NCBI GenBank assembly: GCA_963699495.1
Contig: CAVOUB010000005.1
Coordinates: 558,001-622,000 of the forward strand
DNA from: JAIBJN01 sp963699495
GTDB lineage: Bacteria; Actinomycetota; Thermoleophilia; Gaiellales; Gaiellaceae
DNA length: 64,000 bases
Direction: 5' to 3'
Shown: positions 53,386-62,122 of the stretch, piece after piece
Numbering within the stretch: position 1 is the first letter of the stretch
Layout: every line of letters begins with the position of its first letter
The notes under the pieces: model-generated
The model's database searches: none
Told to the model about the DNA's origin: nothing
Seen by the model: only the letters and a program-made list of their open reading frames with translations
Made by a program: the position numbers and the translations under genes

Positions 53386-54480
53386 TCAGGACGGGTCTTG
53401 CAGGCGCCCGATGACGCCGAGGAGGAAGGTGCTCGCGCGCGCCCCGTCCACGACCCGGTGGTCGAACGTGCAGGCGAGCCAGCCGATCTCGCGGACGACG
53501 ATACGGCCGTCGACGACCGCCGGGCGCGGACCGATGCGGTGGAGGCCGAGGACGCCGACCTCGGGGTAGTTCACGAGCGGCGTCGCGAAGAGGCCGCCGA
53601 GCTTCCCGGCGCTCGTGACCGTGAAGGTCGACCCGCGGAGCTCCTCCGGCTTGAGCGTGCCCGCGCGCGCCTCCTCCGCCAGGCGGCGCGCCTCCGCCTC
53701 GAGCTCGTCCAGCGACTTCTGGTCGGCGGCCCGGAGGACGGGGACGACGAGCCCCTCGTCGGTCTGCACCGCGACGCCGAGGTCGTAGCGCTCCCAGTAG
53801 ACGATCTCCTCGCCGTCGAGCGTCGCGTTCAGCTCGGGGACCTCCTTCAGCCCGGCGACGACCGCCTGCAGCAGGAAGGGCAGGTACGAGCGGTCGCCCC
53901 GCGCAGCCGAGAGCGCCGTGAAGTCGCACTCCTCGACGACGGTGACCGCCGGAACCTCCCGGTGCGAGGCAGCGAGGTGCTGGGCGATCTGCCTGCGCAC
54001 GCCGCGCAGCGGGACACGCCTCTCCGGGCCACGGCTGGGCGTCTGACCCCCGGACCTGCCTGCGGAGCGCCGAACGTCTCCCTCCGTGATCCGCCCGCCG
54101 GGCCCGGTTCCCTCGAGGACGGAGAGGTCCACGCCGAGCTCGCCGGCGAGGCGACGGACGAGCGGCGTCGCCTGCACACGCTCAGGCGGCGCCGCGGCAG
54201 GCGTGGCGGCCACCTGGGCGACCGGCTGCTCGGCGGCCACCGCCCCGTCGCCGATCACGACGAGCGGCGTCCCCACCGGGACCAGCTCGCCCTCCTGGAC
54301 GAGGATGCGAGCAACCGTGCCGGCGGCCGGCGAGGGGATCTCGACGGTCGTCTTGTCCGTCTGGATCTCGACCAGAGGATCGTCCTCCTCGACCACCTGG
54401 CCGACCACGACCAGCCAGCGGGCGATCTCGCCCTCGGCGACGCCCTCGCCGAGGTCCGGAAGCTTGAACTCGTAGGCCAT
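53386..54480 (-). CDS. Dihydrolipoamide acyltransferase (E2) of a 2-oxoacid dehydrogenase
   Basis: A 364-residue E2 core. It has one lipoyl domain (1-78) with lipoyl lysine K43 in EIQTDKTTVEIPSP, a subunit-binding domain (104-138, ATPLVRRLAGELGVDLSVLEGTGPGGRITEGDV) and a catalytic domain ending in CTFDHRVVDGA with the active-site His. It transfers acyl groups to CoA. The order E1alpha-E1beta-E2 suggests a branched-chain or pyruvate dehydrogenase. The linker between binding and catalytic domains (144-152, GGQTPSRGP) coincides with a copy of the 37-bp palindromic repeat. Confidence 0.92.
   Translation of the reverse strand: MAYEFKLPDLGEGVAEGEIARWLVVVGQVVEEDDPLVEIQTDKTTVEIPSPAAGTVARILVQEGELVPVGTPLVVIGDGAVAAEQPVAQVAATPAAAPPERVQATPLVRRLAGELGVDLSVLEGTGPGGRITEGDVRRSAGRSGGQTPSRGPERRVPLRGVRRQIAQHLAASHREVPAVTVVEECDFTALSAARGDRSYLPFLLQAVVAGLKEVPELNATLDGEEIVYWERYDLGVAVQTDEGLVVPVLRAADQKSLDELEAEARRLAEEARAGTLKPEELRGSTFTVTSAGKLGGLFATPLVNYPEVGVLGLHRIGPRPAVVDGRIVVREIGWLACTFDHRVVDGARASTFLLGVIGRLQDPS
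54027..54051 (-). repeat. Diverged copy of the GGGGTCAGAC palindromic repeat inside the E2 gene
   Basis: On the minus strand it reads GGGGGTCAGACGCCCAGCCG then TGGCC. It matches the core and right flank of repeat copies A and B (GGGGTCAGAC..CC.GCCGTGGCC), with a few changes. It is in frame and encodes GGQTPSRG in the flexible linker of E2, where an insertion would be tolerated. Confidence 0.6.
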
Positions 54481-54487
54481 CGAGGCG

Positions 54488-55456
54488 TTAGTAAGCCAGA
54501 ACCCTGCGCGCCGCGTCGGCGACCCGCTCCGGCGTCGGCACGTACTCGTGCTCGATCGACCAGTGCGGGAAGGGCACGTCGTAGCCCGTGACGCGGACGA
54601 TCGGCGCCTGCAGGTCGAGGATGCCCTTCTCCGCGATCACCGCCGCGATCTCGGCCCCGAAGCCCGCGACCCTCGGCGCCTCCTGGACGACGACGACGCG
54701 GCCGGTCTTCCCCACCGAAGACAGAATCGCCTCCTCGTCGAGCGGCTTCAGCGACCGGATGTCCACGACCTCGGCGCTCGCGTCGAGCTGCTCGGCCGCC
54801 TCGAGGCACGTCCGCACCATCGCGCCGTAGGCGACCAGGGTCACGTCCGACCCCTCCTGCGCGATCCGAGCCTTCCCCAGCGGGACCACGTGCTCGCCCT
54901 CCGGCACCTCGCCGCGGGGGCTCCTGTACAGCACCTTCGGCTCCATGATCACCACGGGATCCGGGTCGCGGATCGCCGCGGAGAGGAGCCCCTTCGCGTC
55001 GGCCGGCGTGGACGGGATCGCCACCTTCACACCGGGCGTATGCACGTAGTAGGCCTCGGGCGAGTCCTCGTGAAGCTCGGGCGCACGCACCCCGCCGCCA
55101 GTCGGCATGCGGATCGTCAGCGGGAACTCCATCGTCCCGCCCGTACGCCAGCGGTAGCGCCCCACGTGCGTGATCAGCTGATCGAGGCAGGGGTAGCTGA
55201 AGGACTCGTACTGCATCTCGCAGACCGGGCGCCAGCCGGCCATGGCAAGCCCGATCGCCGTGCCGAGGATCCCCGCCTCGGCGAGCGGCGTGTCCACGCA
55301 CCGGTCGGGGCCGAAGCGGTCGCGGAGCCCGGCCGTCGCACGGAAGACCCCGCCGGCAAGACCGATGTCCTCGCCCAGGACCATGATCGCGCCGTCGCGC
55401 TCCATCTCCACGTGGAGGGCCTCGTTGACGGCCTCGACCAGCGTCCTGTCCGGCAC
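54488..55456 (-). CDS. 2-oxoacid dehydrogenase E1 component, beta subunit
   Basis: A 322-residue E1-beta: LVEAVNEALHVEMERDGAIMVLGEDIGLAGGVFRATAGL, RCVDTPLAEAGILGTAIGLAMAG, EMQYESFSYPCLDQLITHVGRYRWRTGG, and the C-terminal DIRSLKPLDEEAI. It pairs with E1-alpha (7-base gap upstream) to decarboxylate 2-oxoacids with thiamine diphosphate. Seven bases separate it from E2. Confidence 0.92.
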   Translation of the reverse strand: MPDRTLVEAVNEALHVEMERDGAIMVLGEDIGLAGGVFRATAGLRDRFGPDRCVDTPLAEAGILGTAIGLAMAGWRPVCEMQYESFSYPCLDQLITHVGRYRWRTGGTMEFPLTIRMPTGGGVRAPELHEDSPEAYYVHTPGVKVAIPSTPADAKGLLSAAIRDPDPVVIMEPKVLYRSPRGEVPEGEHVVPLGKARIAQEGSDVTLVAYGAMVRTCLEAAEQLDASAEVVDIRSLKPLDEEAILSSVGKTGRVVVVQEAPRVAGFGAEIAAVIAEKGILDLQAPIVRVTGYDVPFPHWSIEHEYVPTPERVADAARRVLAY

Positions 55457-55462
55457 CGGTGC

Positions 55463-56500
55463 TCAGCCGTCCCGCAGGTGCGGAGGTGGATTCACGTACG
55501 CATGCGCAAAGAGGAGCTCCGGGTCGGGCGGGGGCATCGCCTCGACGGCCGCGATCCCCTCCTTCATCCGAGCCAGGGCGTCGACCCGCGCCTCCTCGGC
55601 GAGCGCGTCGGTGAGGAGGCCCAGTCGCCGCAGGTAGCGCTCGTAGCGCCCGACGCATTCGTTCCGGCGCTCCTGCTCGACGCGTTCCTCGTCCCAGTAG
55701 GCGCTGGGGTCGTCGGCGGTCGCATGCGGAGCGGCGCGGTAGGTCAGCGCCTCGATGAAGGTCGGCCCCTCGCCGGCGCGTGCCCGCTCGAGCGCCTCGA
55801 CGGTCGACTCGTAGACGGCGAGAACGTCGCCGCCGTCCACGCGCACGCCCGGCATCCCGTAGCCGGCCGCCTTGTCGGCCAGCGACTCGGCTCGCGTCTG
55901 CGCAGAGAGCGGGGTCGAGATCGCCCACTGGTTGTTGTTGCAGAGGAGGACGACCGGCGCGCGCATGACCGCGGCGAAGTTGGCGCCCTCGTGGAAGGCG
56001 CCCTCGGAGGTCGCGCCGTCTCCGAAGTACACGATGGCGCAGTCGCTCCGGCCCTTCAGCTTCGCGCCCCAGGCGTACCCGACGGCGTGCGGGACGTGCG
56101 TCGCGATGGGGACCGTGATCGACGCGACGCGGAACTCCTGCGGGTTCCACCAGCCGGCGGGGTGGCCGCGCCACCAGGCGAGCACGGTCTCGGGCCCCAT
56201 CCCGCGCAGCAGGCCGATCGCCGACTCCCGGTACGAGGGGAAGATCCAGTCCTCGTCGGCGAGGGCGAGCGCCGAGCCGACCTGGATCGCCTCGTGGCCC
56301 CAGAAGATCGCGTACGTCCCGATCCGGCCCTGCCGGTGGTAGACGAGCGAGCGCTCGTCGTAGGTTCGGAGGAGGACCATCCCGCGGTACAGGTCCAGGA
56401 GCGCAGCGTCGCCGAGGCCTTCGACCTCGCCGTCCTCGACCCCTTCCCCATCGCCGATGATCCGCCGAACGCCGGGCCCGGCCGGAAGCACCTGTGCCAC
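55463..56500 (-). CDS. 2-oxoacid dehydrogenase E1 component, alpha subunit
   Basis: A 345-residue E1-alpha. The thiamine-diphosphate motif GDGATSEGAFHEGANFAAVMRAPVVLLCNNNQWAIS (GDG...NN) is preceded by the sequence GHEAIQVGSALALADEDWIFPSYRE. Phosphorylation-loop-like TYRAAPHATADDPSAYWDEE is present, as in branched-chain E1-alpha. Start GTG 56500 (MAQVLPAGPGVRRI) has AGGA upstream; a longer frame would enter the lipid-kinase gene. Confidence 0.9.
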   Translation of the reverse strand: MAQVLPAGPGVRRIIGDGEGVEDGEVEGLGDAALLDLYRGMVLLRTYDERSLVYHRQGRIGTYAIFWGHEAIQVGSALALADEDWIFPSYRESAIGLLRGMGPETVLAWWRGHPAGWWNPQEFRVASITVPIATHVPHAVGYAWGAKLKGRSDCAIVYFGDGATSEGAFHEGANFAAVMRAPVVLLCNNNQWAISTPLSAQTRAESLADKAAGYGMPGVRVDGGDVLAVYESTVEALERARAGEGPTFIEALTYRAAPHATADDPSAYWDEERVEQERRNECVGRYERYLRRLGLLTDALAEEARVDALARMKEGIAAVEAMPPPDPELLFAHAYVNPPPHLRDG

Positions 56501-56504
56501 GTTC

Positions 56505-57398
56505 CTAAGTATCGCCCACGACCACGCTGAGCGCGTCGCGTTCCGCCTCGAACCGGGCGGACACGACGTCGCCCAGGTCTTCGCCGTCCGCCTGGAGCGG
56601 CAGCGGGAGGTCGCATTCGATCTCGACCTCGTCGACGTCATGGAGGTAGAGCGCGCGGGACGACGACGTCTGCCCACGCCCCGCGAGGGCCCACGCCGCC
56701 AGCCGGGGAAGCTGCCACACGGCGATCGACCGTGGGGCGACCAGGTCGAGCCCGAGCTCGAAGCGGGCCTGTGGCGCCACGTGCACGGCGAGCGGTCCGG
56801 CGAAGGTGTAGGGATCGCAGTTGGCCACCAGGGCGAAGGCGACGCGGTCGCGGCCGAGCACCGTCATGGCCGGCTGGAGCCGGCCGCCCCGGCCGGCCAG
56901 GATGCCGGCGAGCGTTCGGACGAAGGCGATGTCCCCGGGGCGCCTGCCGTTCCGCCGGCCGAGGTCGTCGACCCGCCGGACGAGCTCCGCGTCGAGCCCG
57001 ATCCCCGCGCTGAACGTGAAGCGGCGGCCGTTGACCCGCCCGAGCGTGATCCGCCGCTCGCTGCGCGAGCGCGCGAGGAGCCGCGCCGCCTCGACCGGAT
57101 CGCGCGGAAGCCCGAGGGCGCGCGGGAGGACGCTCGTGCCGCCGCCGGGGATGAACCCGACCGGGATGTCGGCCTCCAGCCCGTTGACGACCTCGTTGTA
57201 GGCGCCGTCGCCGCCGAAGACGAAGAGGCGCTCGTAGGAGTGCGAGGCCGCGGCTGCCAGGTCGGCTGCATGCCGCGGGCCTTCCGTGAGCAGCGTGTCG
57301 AGCTGCTCGCCCCCGGCGGCGAGCTCACGCTCGACCGCGACCGTCAGCTCCGGGGTGACCCGCGAAGCCTGCGGGTTGACGATGAGCGCGCTCCCCAC
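56505..57398 (-). CDS. Diacylglycerol/lipid kinase family protein
   Basis: A 297-residue DAGK-catalytic-domain protein: SALIVNPQASRVTPEL, RLFVFGGDGAYNEVVNGLEADIPVGFIPGGGTSVLPRALGLPRD (GGDG and GGT motifs of ATP binding), then a beta-rich C-terminal half with LPLQADGEDLG. It phosphorylates a lipid such as diacylglycerol or a sphingoid base; the substrate is unknown. It lies four bases upstream of E1-alpha on the same strand. Confidence 0.85.
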   Translation of the reverse strand: MGSALIVNPQASRVTPELTVAVERELAAGGEQLDTLLTEGPRHAADLAAAASHSYERLFVFGGDGAYNEVVNGLEADIPVGFIPGGGTSVLPRALGLPRDPVEAARLLARSRSERRITLGRVNGRRFTFSAGIGLDAELVRRVDDLGRRNGRRPGDIAFVRTLAGILAGRGGRLQPAMTVLGRDRVAFALVANCDPYTFAGPLAVHVAPQARFELGLDLVAPRSIAVWQLPRLAAWALAGRGQTSSSRALYLHDVDEVEIECDLPLPLQADGEDLGDVVSARFEAERDALSVVVGDT

Positions 57399-57465
57399 CT
57401 CGCCACTCTAGTCGCGCCGCGATCCTGGGCCTCGGCGCCCTCAAGTCAGGCGCCGCCAGGGCCTC

Positions 57466-58038
57466 TCAAGACGGGGTCGAGTAGCCGCGCATGCCGTCGA
57501 CGAGCAGGACGAGGAACGCGTCGGCGAGCGCGTCCGTGCCGGCACCCGGCCTCAGCCAGGTGAAGGCCCAGTTCGCGGCCGAGAGGAAGAGGAGCGCGGC
57601 GACGTTCTCGTCCAGGTCGGAGCGCAGTTCGCCCTGCTCGCGGCCCTCGCGGAAGAACGCACGCACGCGCTCTTCGTACCGGCGCCGCTCGGCGACGAAC
57701 TCCTCGCGGCGCGGGTCGTCGAGATAGCGCCACTCCTGCACGAAGACAGTCGCGAGCTCGAGCTGGCCGGCGACCACGCGCAGGTGGCCGCGAAGGGCGA
57801 GGCGGATCTTCTCCGTCGCAGGCAGCTCCTCGGGGATCTCGTCGAGGGCCCCGTGGAACGCCTCGGCGCCCTGTCGCATCGTCTCGAAGAGGAGGTCCTG
57901 CTTGCCCTCGATGTGTGCGTAGAGCGAGCCCTTCTGCACCCCGACCGCATCCGCGAGGGCGCCGATGGACGTGCCGTGGTAGCCCTTCTCGGCGAAGAGG
58001 CGGGCGGCCTCGCGGGCAAGCTCCTCGCGGCGGCTCAT
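57466..58038 (-). CDS. paaR: TetR-family regulator, probably PaaR-like
   Basis: A 190-residue TetR repressor. The DNA-binding part REELAREAARLFAEKGYHGTSIGALADAVGVQKGSLYAHIEGKQDLLFET (1-50) is typical. The C-terminal domain has no recognisable ligand site. It is divergent from paaABCD, with a motif matching CNAACGNNCGTTNG, the PaaR operator as I remember it from Thermus, in the 42-bp spacer. The ligand would be phenylacetyl-CoA by analogy; that is inference. The symbol is given on context, not on sequence identity. Confidence 0.75.
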   Translation of the reverse strand: MSRREELAREAARLFAEKGYHGTSIGALADAVGVQKGSLYAHIEGKQDLLFETMRQGAEAFHGALDEIPEELPATEKIRLALRGHLRVVAGQLELATVFVQEWRYLDDPRREEFVAERRRYEERVRAFFREGREQGELRSDLDENVAALLFLSAANWAFTWLRPGAGTDALADAFLVLLVDGMRGYSTPS

Positions 58039-58053
58039 GGTACCCTGACCATA

Positions 58054-58067
58054 CTAACGATCGTTCG
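58054..58067. promoter_or_regulatory. Palindromic TetR/PaaR-type operator
   Basis: CTAACGATCGTTCG contains the perfect 10-bp palindrome AACGATCGTT and fits CNAACGNNCGTTNG exactly. It is 13 bases before the paaA start and 15 bases before the regulator start, so one bound dimer could block both. Confidence 0.75.
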
Positions 58068-58080
58068 GTTGGGAGGTGTT

Positions 58081-58989
58081 GTGCTGGAGCGCATGAGCGA
58101 CGAGGAGTTCCGCGCCCACCTGCAGGAAGGCGGCCAGGTCGAGGCCGGCGACCCGCTGCCGGAGGACTACCGCAAGGCCCTCATCAAGTTCATCGAGATG
58201 CACGGGAACTCGGAGCTCATGGGCGTCCTCCCCGAGCGCGAGTGGATCCTGCGCGCGCCCACGCTGCAGCGAAAGCTCGCCCTGACCGCCAAGGTGCAGG
58301 ACGAAGTCGGCCACGGCCAGCTCATCTACCGCGTCGTCGAGGATCTCGGCAAGCCACGCGAGGCGTGCTTCGACGACCTGATCGCCGGCAGGACGAAGTT
58401 CCACAACGTCTTCCACTACCCGACGAAGACGTGGGGCGACGTCGGCGTCATCGCGTGGCTCGTCGACGCGGCGGCGATCATCTCCCAGAAGGCGCTCCTC
58501 AAGTGCTCGTACGCGCCGTATGCGCGGATCATGAAGAAGATCTGCTGGGAGGAGTCGTTCCACATCCTCCACGGCCGCGACGTGGTCCTCACCATGATGA
58601 CCGGCACGGACGAGCAGCGGGAGCTGGTTCAGGAGGCGCTCGACCGCTGGTGGGGCCCGCTCATGCAGTTCCACGGGAACCCGATCCCGGCCGAGGACGA
58701 CCCGATGTACCAGTGGCGGATCAAGAGCCAGGCCAACGAAGAGGCCCGCCAGCAGTTCCTCGACGGCTACGTCGACCAGATCCGTGAGCTCGGCCTCACC
58801 GTGCCCGACCCGGCGCTTCGCAAGGACGAGGCGGCCGGGGCCTGGCACTACACCGAGCCCGACTGGGACGAGCTCAAGTGGGTCGTCACCGGCCACGGCC
58901 CGGAGACGGAGCGGCGACTCGGCCTCCGGCGCGCCTCGCGCGACGAGACGGCCTGGGTGCGCCGGGCGGTGCTCGCCGACGCCGCGTGA
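58081..58989 (+). CDS. paaA: Phenylacetyl-CoA epoxidase subunit PaaA
   Basis: A 302-residue catalytic diiron subunit of the phenylacetyl-CoA 1,2-epoxidase. Family features are DYRKALIKFIEMHGNSELMGVLPEREWILRAPTLQRKLALTAKVQDEVGHGQ (E-x-x-H iron ligands) and KKICWEESFHILHG (second E-x-x-H). Start GTG 58081 has GGGAGG four bases upstream; the internal ATG 58093 is a possible alternative. It is the first gene of a paaABCD operon with four-base overlaps to paaB. Confidence 0.95.
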   Translation: MLERMSDEEFRAHLQEGGQVEAGDPLPEDYRKALIKFIEMHGNSELMGVLPEREWILRAPTLQRKLALTAKVQDEVGHGQLIYRVVEDLGKPREACFDDLIAGRTKFHNVFHYPTKTWGDVGVIAWLVDAAAIISQKALLKCSYAPYARIMKKICWEESFHILHGRDVVLTMMTGTDEQRELVQEALDRWWGPLMQFHGNPIPAEDDPMYQWRIKSQANEEARQQFLDGYVDQIRELGLTVPDPALRKDEAAGAWHYTEPDWDELKWVVTGHGPETERRLGLRRASRDETAWVRRAVLADAA

Positions 58990-59264
58990 TCTGGGAGGTC
59001 TTTCGCCAGGAGCGCGAGGGCCAGCCGTTCCAGCACGGCGGCTCGCTCGAGGCGCCGAACCTCGAGTTCGCCGAGGCCTACGCAGTCGAGTTCTACGGCC
59101 GTCGCGCCGAGTCTGTGGCGCTCTGGGTCGTTCCGCGCGACGCGATCCACGAGATCGAGGAGCCCTACGTCGCCGACGTCTTCGACCGCGACTACCGGCG
59201 CGTCGACGGCTATTCCCTCAAGGTCAAGCTGCGGGAGGCGCGTGAGCGCGCAGGCACCGCCTGA
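58986..59264 (+). CDS. paaB: Phenylacetyl-CoA epoxidase subunit PaaB
   Basis: A 92-residue small structural subunit: IWEVFRQEREGQPFQHGGSLEAPNLEFAEAYAVEFYGRRAESVALWVVPRDAIHEI. GTG 58986 overlaps the paaA stop (GTGA). The family bridges PaaAC heterodimers. It overlaps paaC by 23 bases. Confidence 0.93.
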   Translation: MIWEVFRQEREGQPFQHGGSLEAPNLEFAEAYAVEFYGRRAESVALWVVPRDAIHEIEEPYVADVFDRDYRRVDGYSLKVKLREARERAGTA

Positions 59265-59910
59265 GGCGGCCGTCGAGTCGGTCCTCGCCTTCGCCGACGA
59301 CGAGCTCGTCCTCGGCTGGCGCGACTCCGAGTGGACCGGCGTCGCGCCCTTCCTGGAGGAGGACGTTGCCTTCTCGTCGATCGCCCAAGGCGAGATCGGG
59401 CATGCCCGGGCCCTCTACGAGCTGGCCGCGGGCGTTCTCGGAGGAGACGCCGACGCCCTCGCCTTCGACCGCGACCCGGCCGACTACCGCTGCGCGCCCT
59501 TCGTCGAGCTGCAGCTGGTCGGCGACTGGGCGGCGACGATCGCACGCCACTGGCTCTACGAGACGGCGGACTCGATCCGCGTCGCCGACCTCACGAGCTC
59601 CGACTGGCCCGAGCTGGCGGGCCTCGCCGCGAAGATGAACCGCGAGGAGGCCTACCATCGGATGCACGCCCAGATGTGGGCCGACCGCCTCCGCTCGTCC
59701 GAGGAGAGCGCCCGCTTCGAGAAGGCCGTAGCCGAGCTCTGGCCCTACGCGCTCGGCCTGCTCGAGCCGGGCCGGCGGGAGCGCCTGGCCGAGCTCGTCG
59801 GTCTCGCGCAGGTCGAGCCGGTCGAGCGCGGCTCGCACACGGACGGCTTCGCCGCCCTGCACCAGGAGATGACGATGGTGCGCCGGTCGGTGCCGGGCGC
59901 GACATGGTGA
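59242..59910 (+). CDS. paaC: Phenylacetyl-CoA epoxidase subunit PaaC
   Basis: A 222-residue non-catalytic ferritin-like partner of PaaA: FADDELVLGWRDSEWTGVAPFLEEDVAFSSIAQGEIGHARALYELAA, and AAKMNREEAYHRMHAQMW. It retains some acidic residues at the diiron positions, but in this family it serves structurally. It overlaps paaD by seven bases. Confidence 0.93.
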   Translation: MSAQAPPEAAVESVLAFADDELVLGWRDSEWTGVAPFLEEDVAFSSIAQGEIGHARALYELAAGVLGGDADALAFDRDPADYRCAPFVELQLVGDWAATIARHWLYETADSIRVADLTSSDWPELAGLAAKMNREEAYHRMHAQMWADRLRSSEESARFEKAVAELWPYALGLLEPGRRERLAELVGLAQVEPVERGSHTDGFAALHQEMTMVRRSVPGATW

Positions 59911-60389
59911 CCGCCGAGCAGGTCTGGGAGGCGCTCGCCGAGCTGCCCGACCCGGAGATCCCCGTCATCTCGCTCGTCGACCTCGGAGTCGTCCGCGAGG
60001 TCGAGGTCGAGGGCGAGCACGTCCGCGTCGAGTTCACCCCGACGTTCCTCGGCTGCCCCGCGCAGGAGGTCATGCGCGACCAGATGGCCGCCGCCGTCCG
60101 GGCGCTCGGCGGCGAGCCCGACATCGACGTCGTCCTCGACGACTCCTGGTCGACCGACCGCATCACCGCCGAGGGCCGGCGCAAGCTCGAGGAGTCGGGC
60201 TTCGCTCCGCCGCACCCGCGGACCGCGGCCGGTCCGACCCTCGTGCAGCTCGACGCCCAGGCGTTCCGCTGCCCCTACTGCGGCTCGGCCGACACGAGGC
60301 TGGACAACCTCTTCGGCCCCACCCCGTGCCGGTCGATCCGCTACTGCCGCAGCTGCCGGCAGCCGTTCGAGCAGTTCAAGACGATCTGA
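59904..60389 (+). CDS. paaD: Phenylacetyl-CoA epoxidase assembly protein PaaD
   Basis: A 161-residue MIP18/DUF59-type protein: EQVWEALAELPDPEIPVISLVDLGVVREVEVEGEHVRVEFTPTFLGCPAQEVMRDQ, with a C-terminal zinc ribbon CPYCGS...CRSC. It is thought to help iron-site assembly of PaaA. It ends the operon. PaaE (the reductase) is not in the window. Confidence 0.9.
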   Translation: MVTAEQVWEALAELPDPEIPVISLVDLGVVREVEVEGEHVRVEFTPTFLGCPAQEVMRDQMAAAVRALGGEPDIDVVLDDSWSTDRITAEGRRKLEESGFAPPHPRTAAGPTLVQLDAQAFRCPYCGSADTRLDNLFGPTPCRSIRYCRSCRQPFEQFKTI

Positions 60390-60451
60390 GCGATGAGTCC
60401 CGGGCCCCAAGCCGGTCCTTAGTCAGCGACAGCAACCGACAAGGAGTGTCA

Positions 60452-60760
60452 ATGGGCAAGTTGGTGGTTACGGAATTCGTGTCGCTCGACGGTGTGGTGC
60501 AGGCGCCCGGCGGCGAAGACTTCAAGTACCCCGGATGGACTTTCGACTTCGATCGCGGGGACGATGGGAACCAGTTCAAGCTTGACGAGACGCTGGAGAG
60601 CGAGGTGCTCTTGATCGGGCGGGTCACCTACGAGAGCTTCGCCGGCGCCTGGCCCTCGCGGGAGGGGGAGTTCGCAGACACTTCGTTCGCCCCTAGTTTC
60701 GTACGTTTCGGCTCTCTACACTCGGTGAGTGGTGTAGATGAGCAGACTTGCGGACCATGA
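60452..60760 (+). pseudogene. Truncated dihydrofolate-reductase-like (RibD C-terminal) protein
   Basis: A 102-codon ORF with AAGGAG five bases before ATG 60452. The start MGKLVVTEFVSLDGVVQAPGG through LLIGRVTYESFAGAWPSREGEF is the N-terminal half of the actinobacterial DHFR-like/YyaP family, normally 180-200 residues. After FADT the sequence changes to FAPSFVRFGSLHSVSGVDEQTCGP, which is not the family. The frame is cut near 60690 by the junction with the next, lower-GC segment. Probably inactive. Confidence 0.75.
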
Positions 60761-62060
60761 GGACGGAGTAGGCGAGCACACGCCGAACTACCCAGGCGGC
60801 CTCGGCACCCGCGCGATCCGCGAGCAGGACGAGTGGCGCGAGTTCGTCGCCCAGAACCTGGGCGCAGAAGCCCACCTGCTCTACGTCAGCCCGGCCGACA
60901 ACGACCGTCGCATCTACCGCGTCGCCGACCGAATGGCGAAGGTGCAACGGCGGTCGGCCAGTCACGACCGTTATGGACAACAGCTTGCGTCGGAGTACGA
61001 GGTTCTCGAGCGTCTGCAGCGACATTCGGTGTTCGAGCGACACCCGGTTTTCGAGGAACACGGAGAGTGGGAAGTGCTCTGGTGCGACTACGTCGACGGC
61101 GAGCCGCTTACTGAGCTCTGGCAGCGGGCCGGCTTGCTCCGCAAGTTCGTGCTCGGTTGGCGCACCTGGCGCGCAGTCGCTCGGCTGCACCGTGAGGGGG
61201 TTGCGCACGTCGACATGCAAGCGCCGAACTACCTCGGCGACGAGCAGGGCGAGATCGAGCCCGTCGACTTCGGCGATGCCGTCCTTTCGACGCGCAGACG
61301 CGCGGCGACGGCAGACACCCGGCGCTTTCTGTTCGGTCGCTATGGGCTGATGCAACGCACCGCAAAGCTGGCGTTCCTCCGCCTCTGGCCGAATTCACAG
61401 CAGATCTACCGAAGCTTCAAGCTGCGCCGGGTCGAGCAACTCTCGACGACGTCGCTGACGATGCCCGACGAGGGCGAGGCCGCCGAGCTGCTCGAGGCGG
61501 GTTGGCGCCGCGCCGCTCGATGGAACACGACCGCAGGGAAGTGGTTGGCGTACTCATCCCTCACGGTCGGTGGCGTCCACTTCCCAGGGTGGCGCCCCTG
61601 GTTTCTTCGCTGGACTTGGATACGTGAGGCGGTGACGTTCGAAGGGAAGAACGTGCTCGACCTCGGGTGCAGTGTCGGGCTCTTCTGTTGCTTTGCGCTC
61701 CTCGAGGGAGCGGAGTCGGCGATGGGAGTCGACGCCGACGCCTCATCCCTCGATGCTGCGCAGCTGATCGCCGCCGGACTCGGAGTACGCCCCCGTTTCC
61801 AGCAGCTGAGACTGGGTTCATCCGATGGCTGGCAGGCACGCCTCCCCTCCGCAGACATTGCCGTTGCAATGTCGATCGGGGAGTGGGTCGACGACAAGAA
61901 AGCGCTCTTCACGTTCCTCTCCCGGTTCCCCGAGCTCATCTATGAAGGACACGGCTCGCTGAGGATCGAGCACGATCGCCTTCGGGCAGCCGGCTTTCGG
62001 CACATCGAGATCCTGGGAGTCACCGACCGAGGCCGCGTGCTCTTCCACGCCACGCGATAG
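60738..62060 (+). CDS. Kinase-methyltransferase fusion protein
   Basis: A 440-residue two-domain protein. Residues 45-200 form a small kinase domain: lysine region MAKVQ (K68), catalytic loop HVDMQAPN (157-164) and metal motif VDFGD (176-180), as in the lipopolysaccharide/aminoglycoside-type kinases. Residues 300-440 form a class I SAM methyltransferase with VLDLGCSVG (306-314). A kinase-methyltransferase pair in one chain recalls WbdD, which caps O-antigen chains by phosphate then methyl (there in the opposite order). A glycan-capping role is inference. ATG 60738 overlaps the truncated DHFR gene. GC is visibly lower than in the surroundings. Confidence 0.7.
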   Translation: MSRLADHEDGVGEHTPNYPGGLGTRAIREQDEWREFVAQNLGAEAHLLYVSPADNDRRIYRVADRMAKVQRRSASHDRYGQQLASEYEVLERLQRHSVFERHPVFEEHGEWEVLWCDYVDGEPLTELWQRAGLLRKFVLGWRTWRAVARLHREGVAHVDMQAPNYLGDEQGEIEPVDFGDAVLSTRRRAATADTRRFLFGRYGLMQRTAKLAFLRLWPNSQQIYRSFKLRRVEQLSTTSLTMPDEGEAAELLEAGWRRAARWNTTAGKWLAYSSLTVGGVHFPGWRPWFLRWTWIREAVTFEGKNVLDLGCSVGLFCCFALLEGAESAMGVDADASSLDAAQLIAAGLGVRPRFQQLRLGSSDGWQARLPSADIAVAMSIGEWVDDKKALFTFLSRFPELIYEGHGSLRIEHDRLRAAGFRHIEILGVTDRGRVLFHATR

Positions 62061-62122
62061 GCACGGCGCAGTCGAACGCCAGCTCACGTTCTTGGGTTTG
62101 CGAGGAGCTTCGGCGGGCTGAG

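Noticed and set aside
54548..56530. Long plus-strand frame opposite the E1 genes
   Set aside because: Antisense to well-conserved E1alpha and E1beta; composition is that of a shadow frame.
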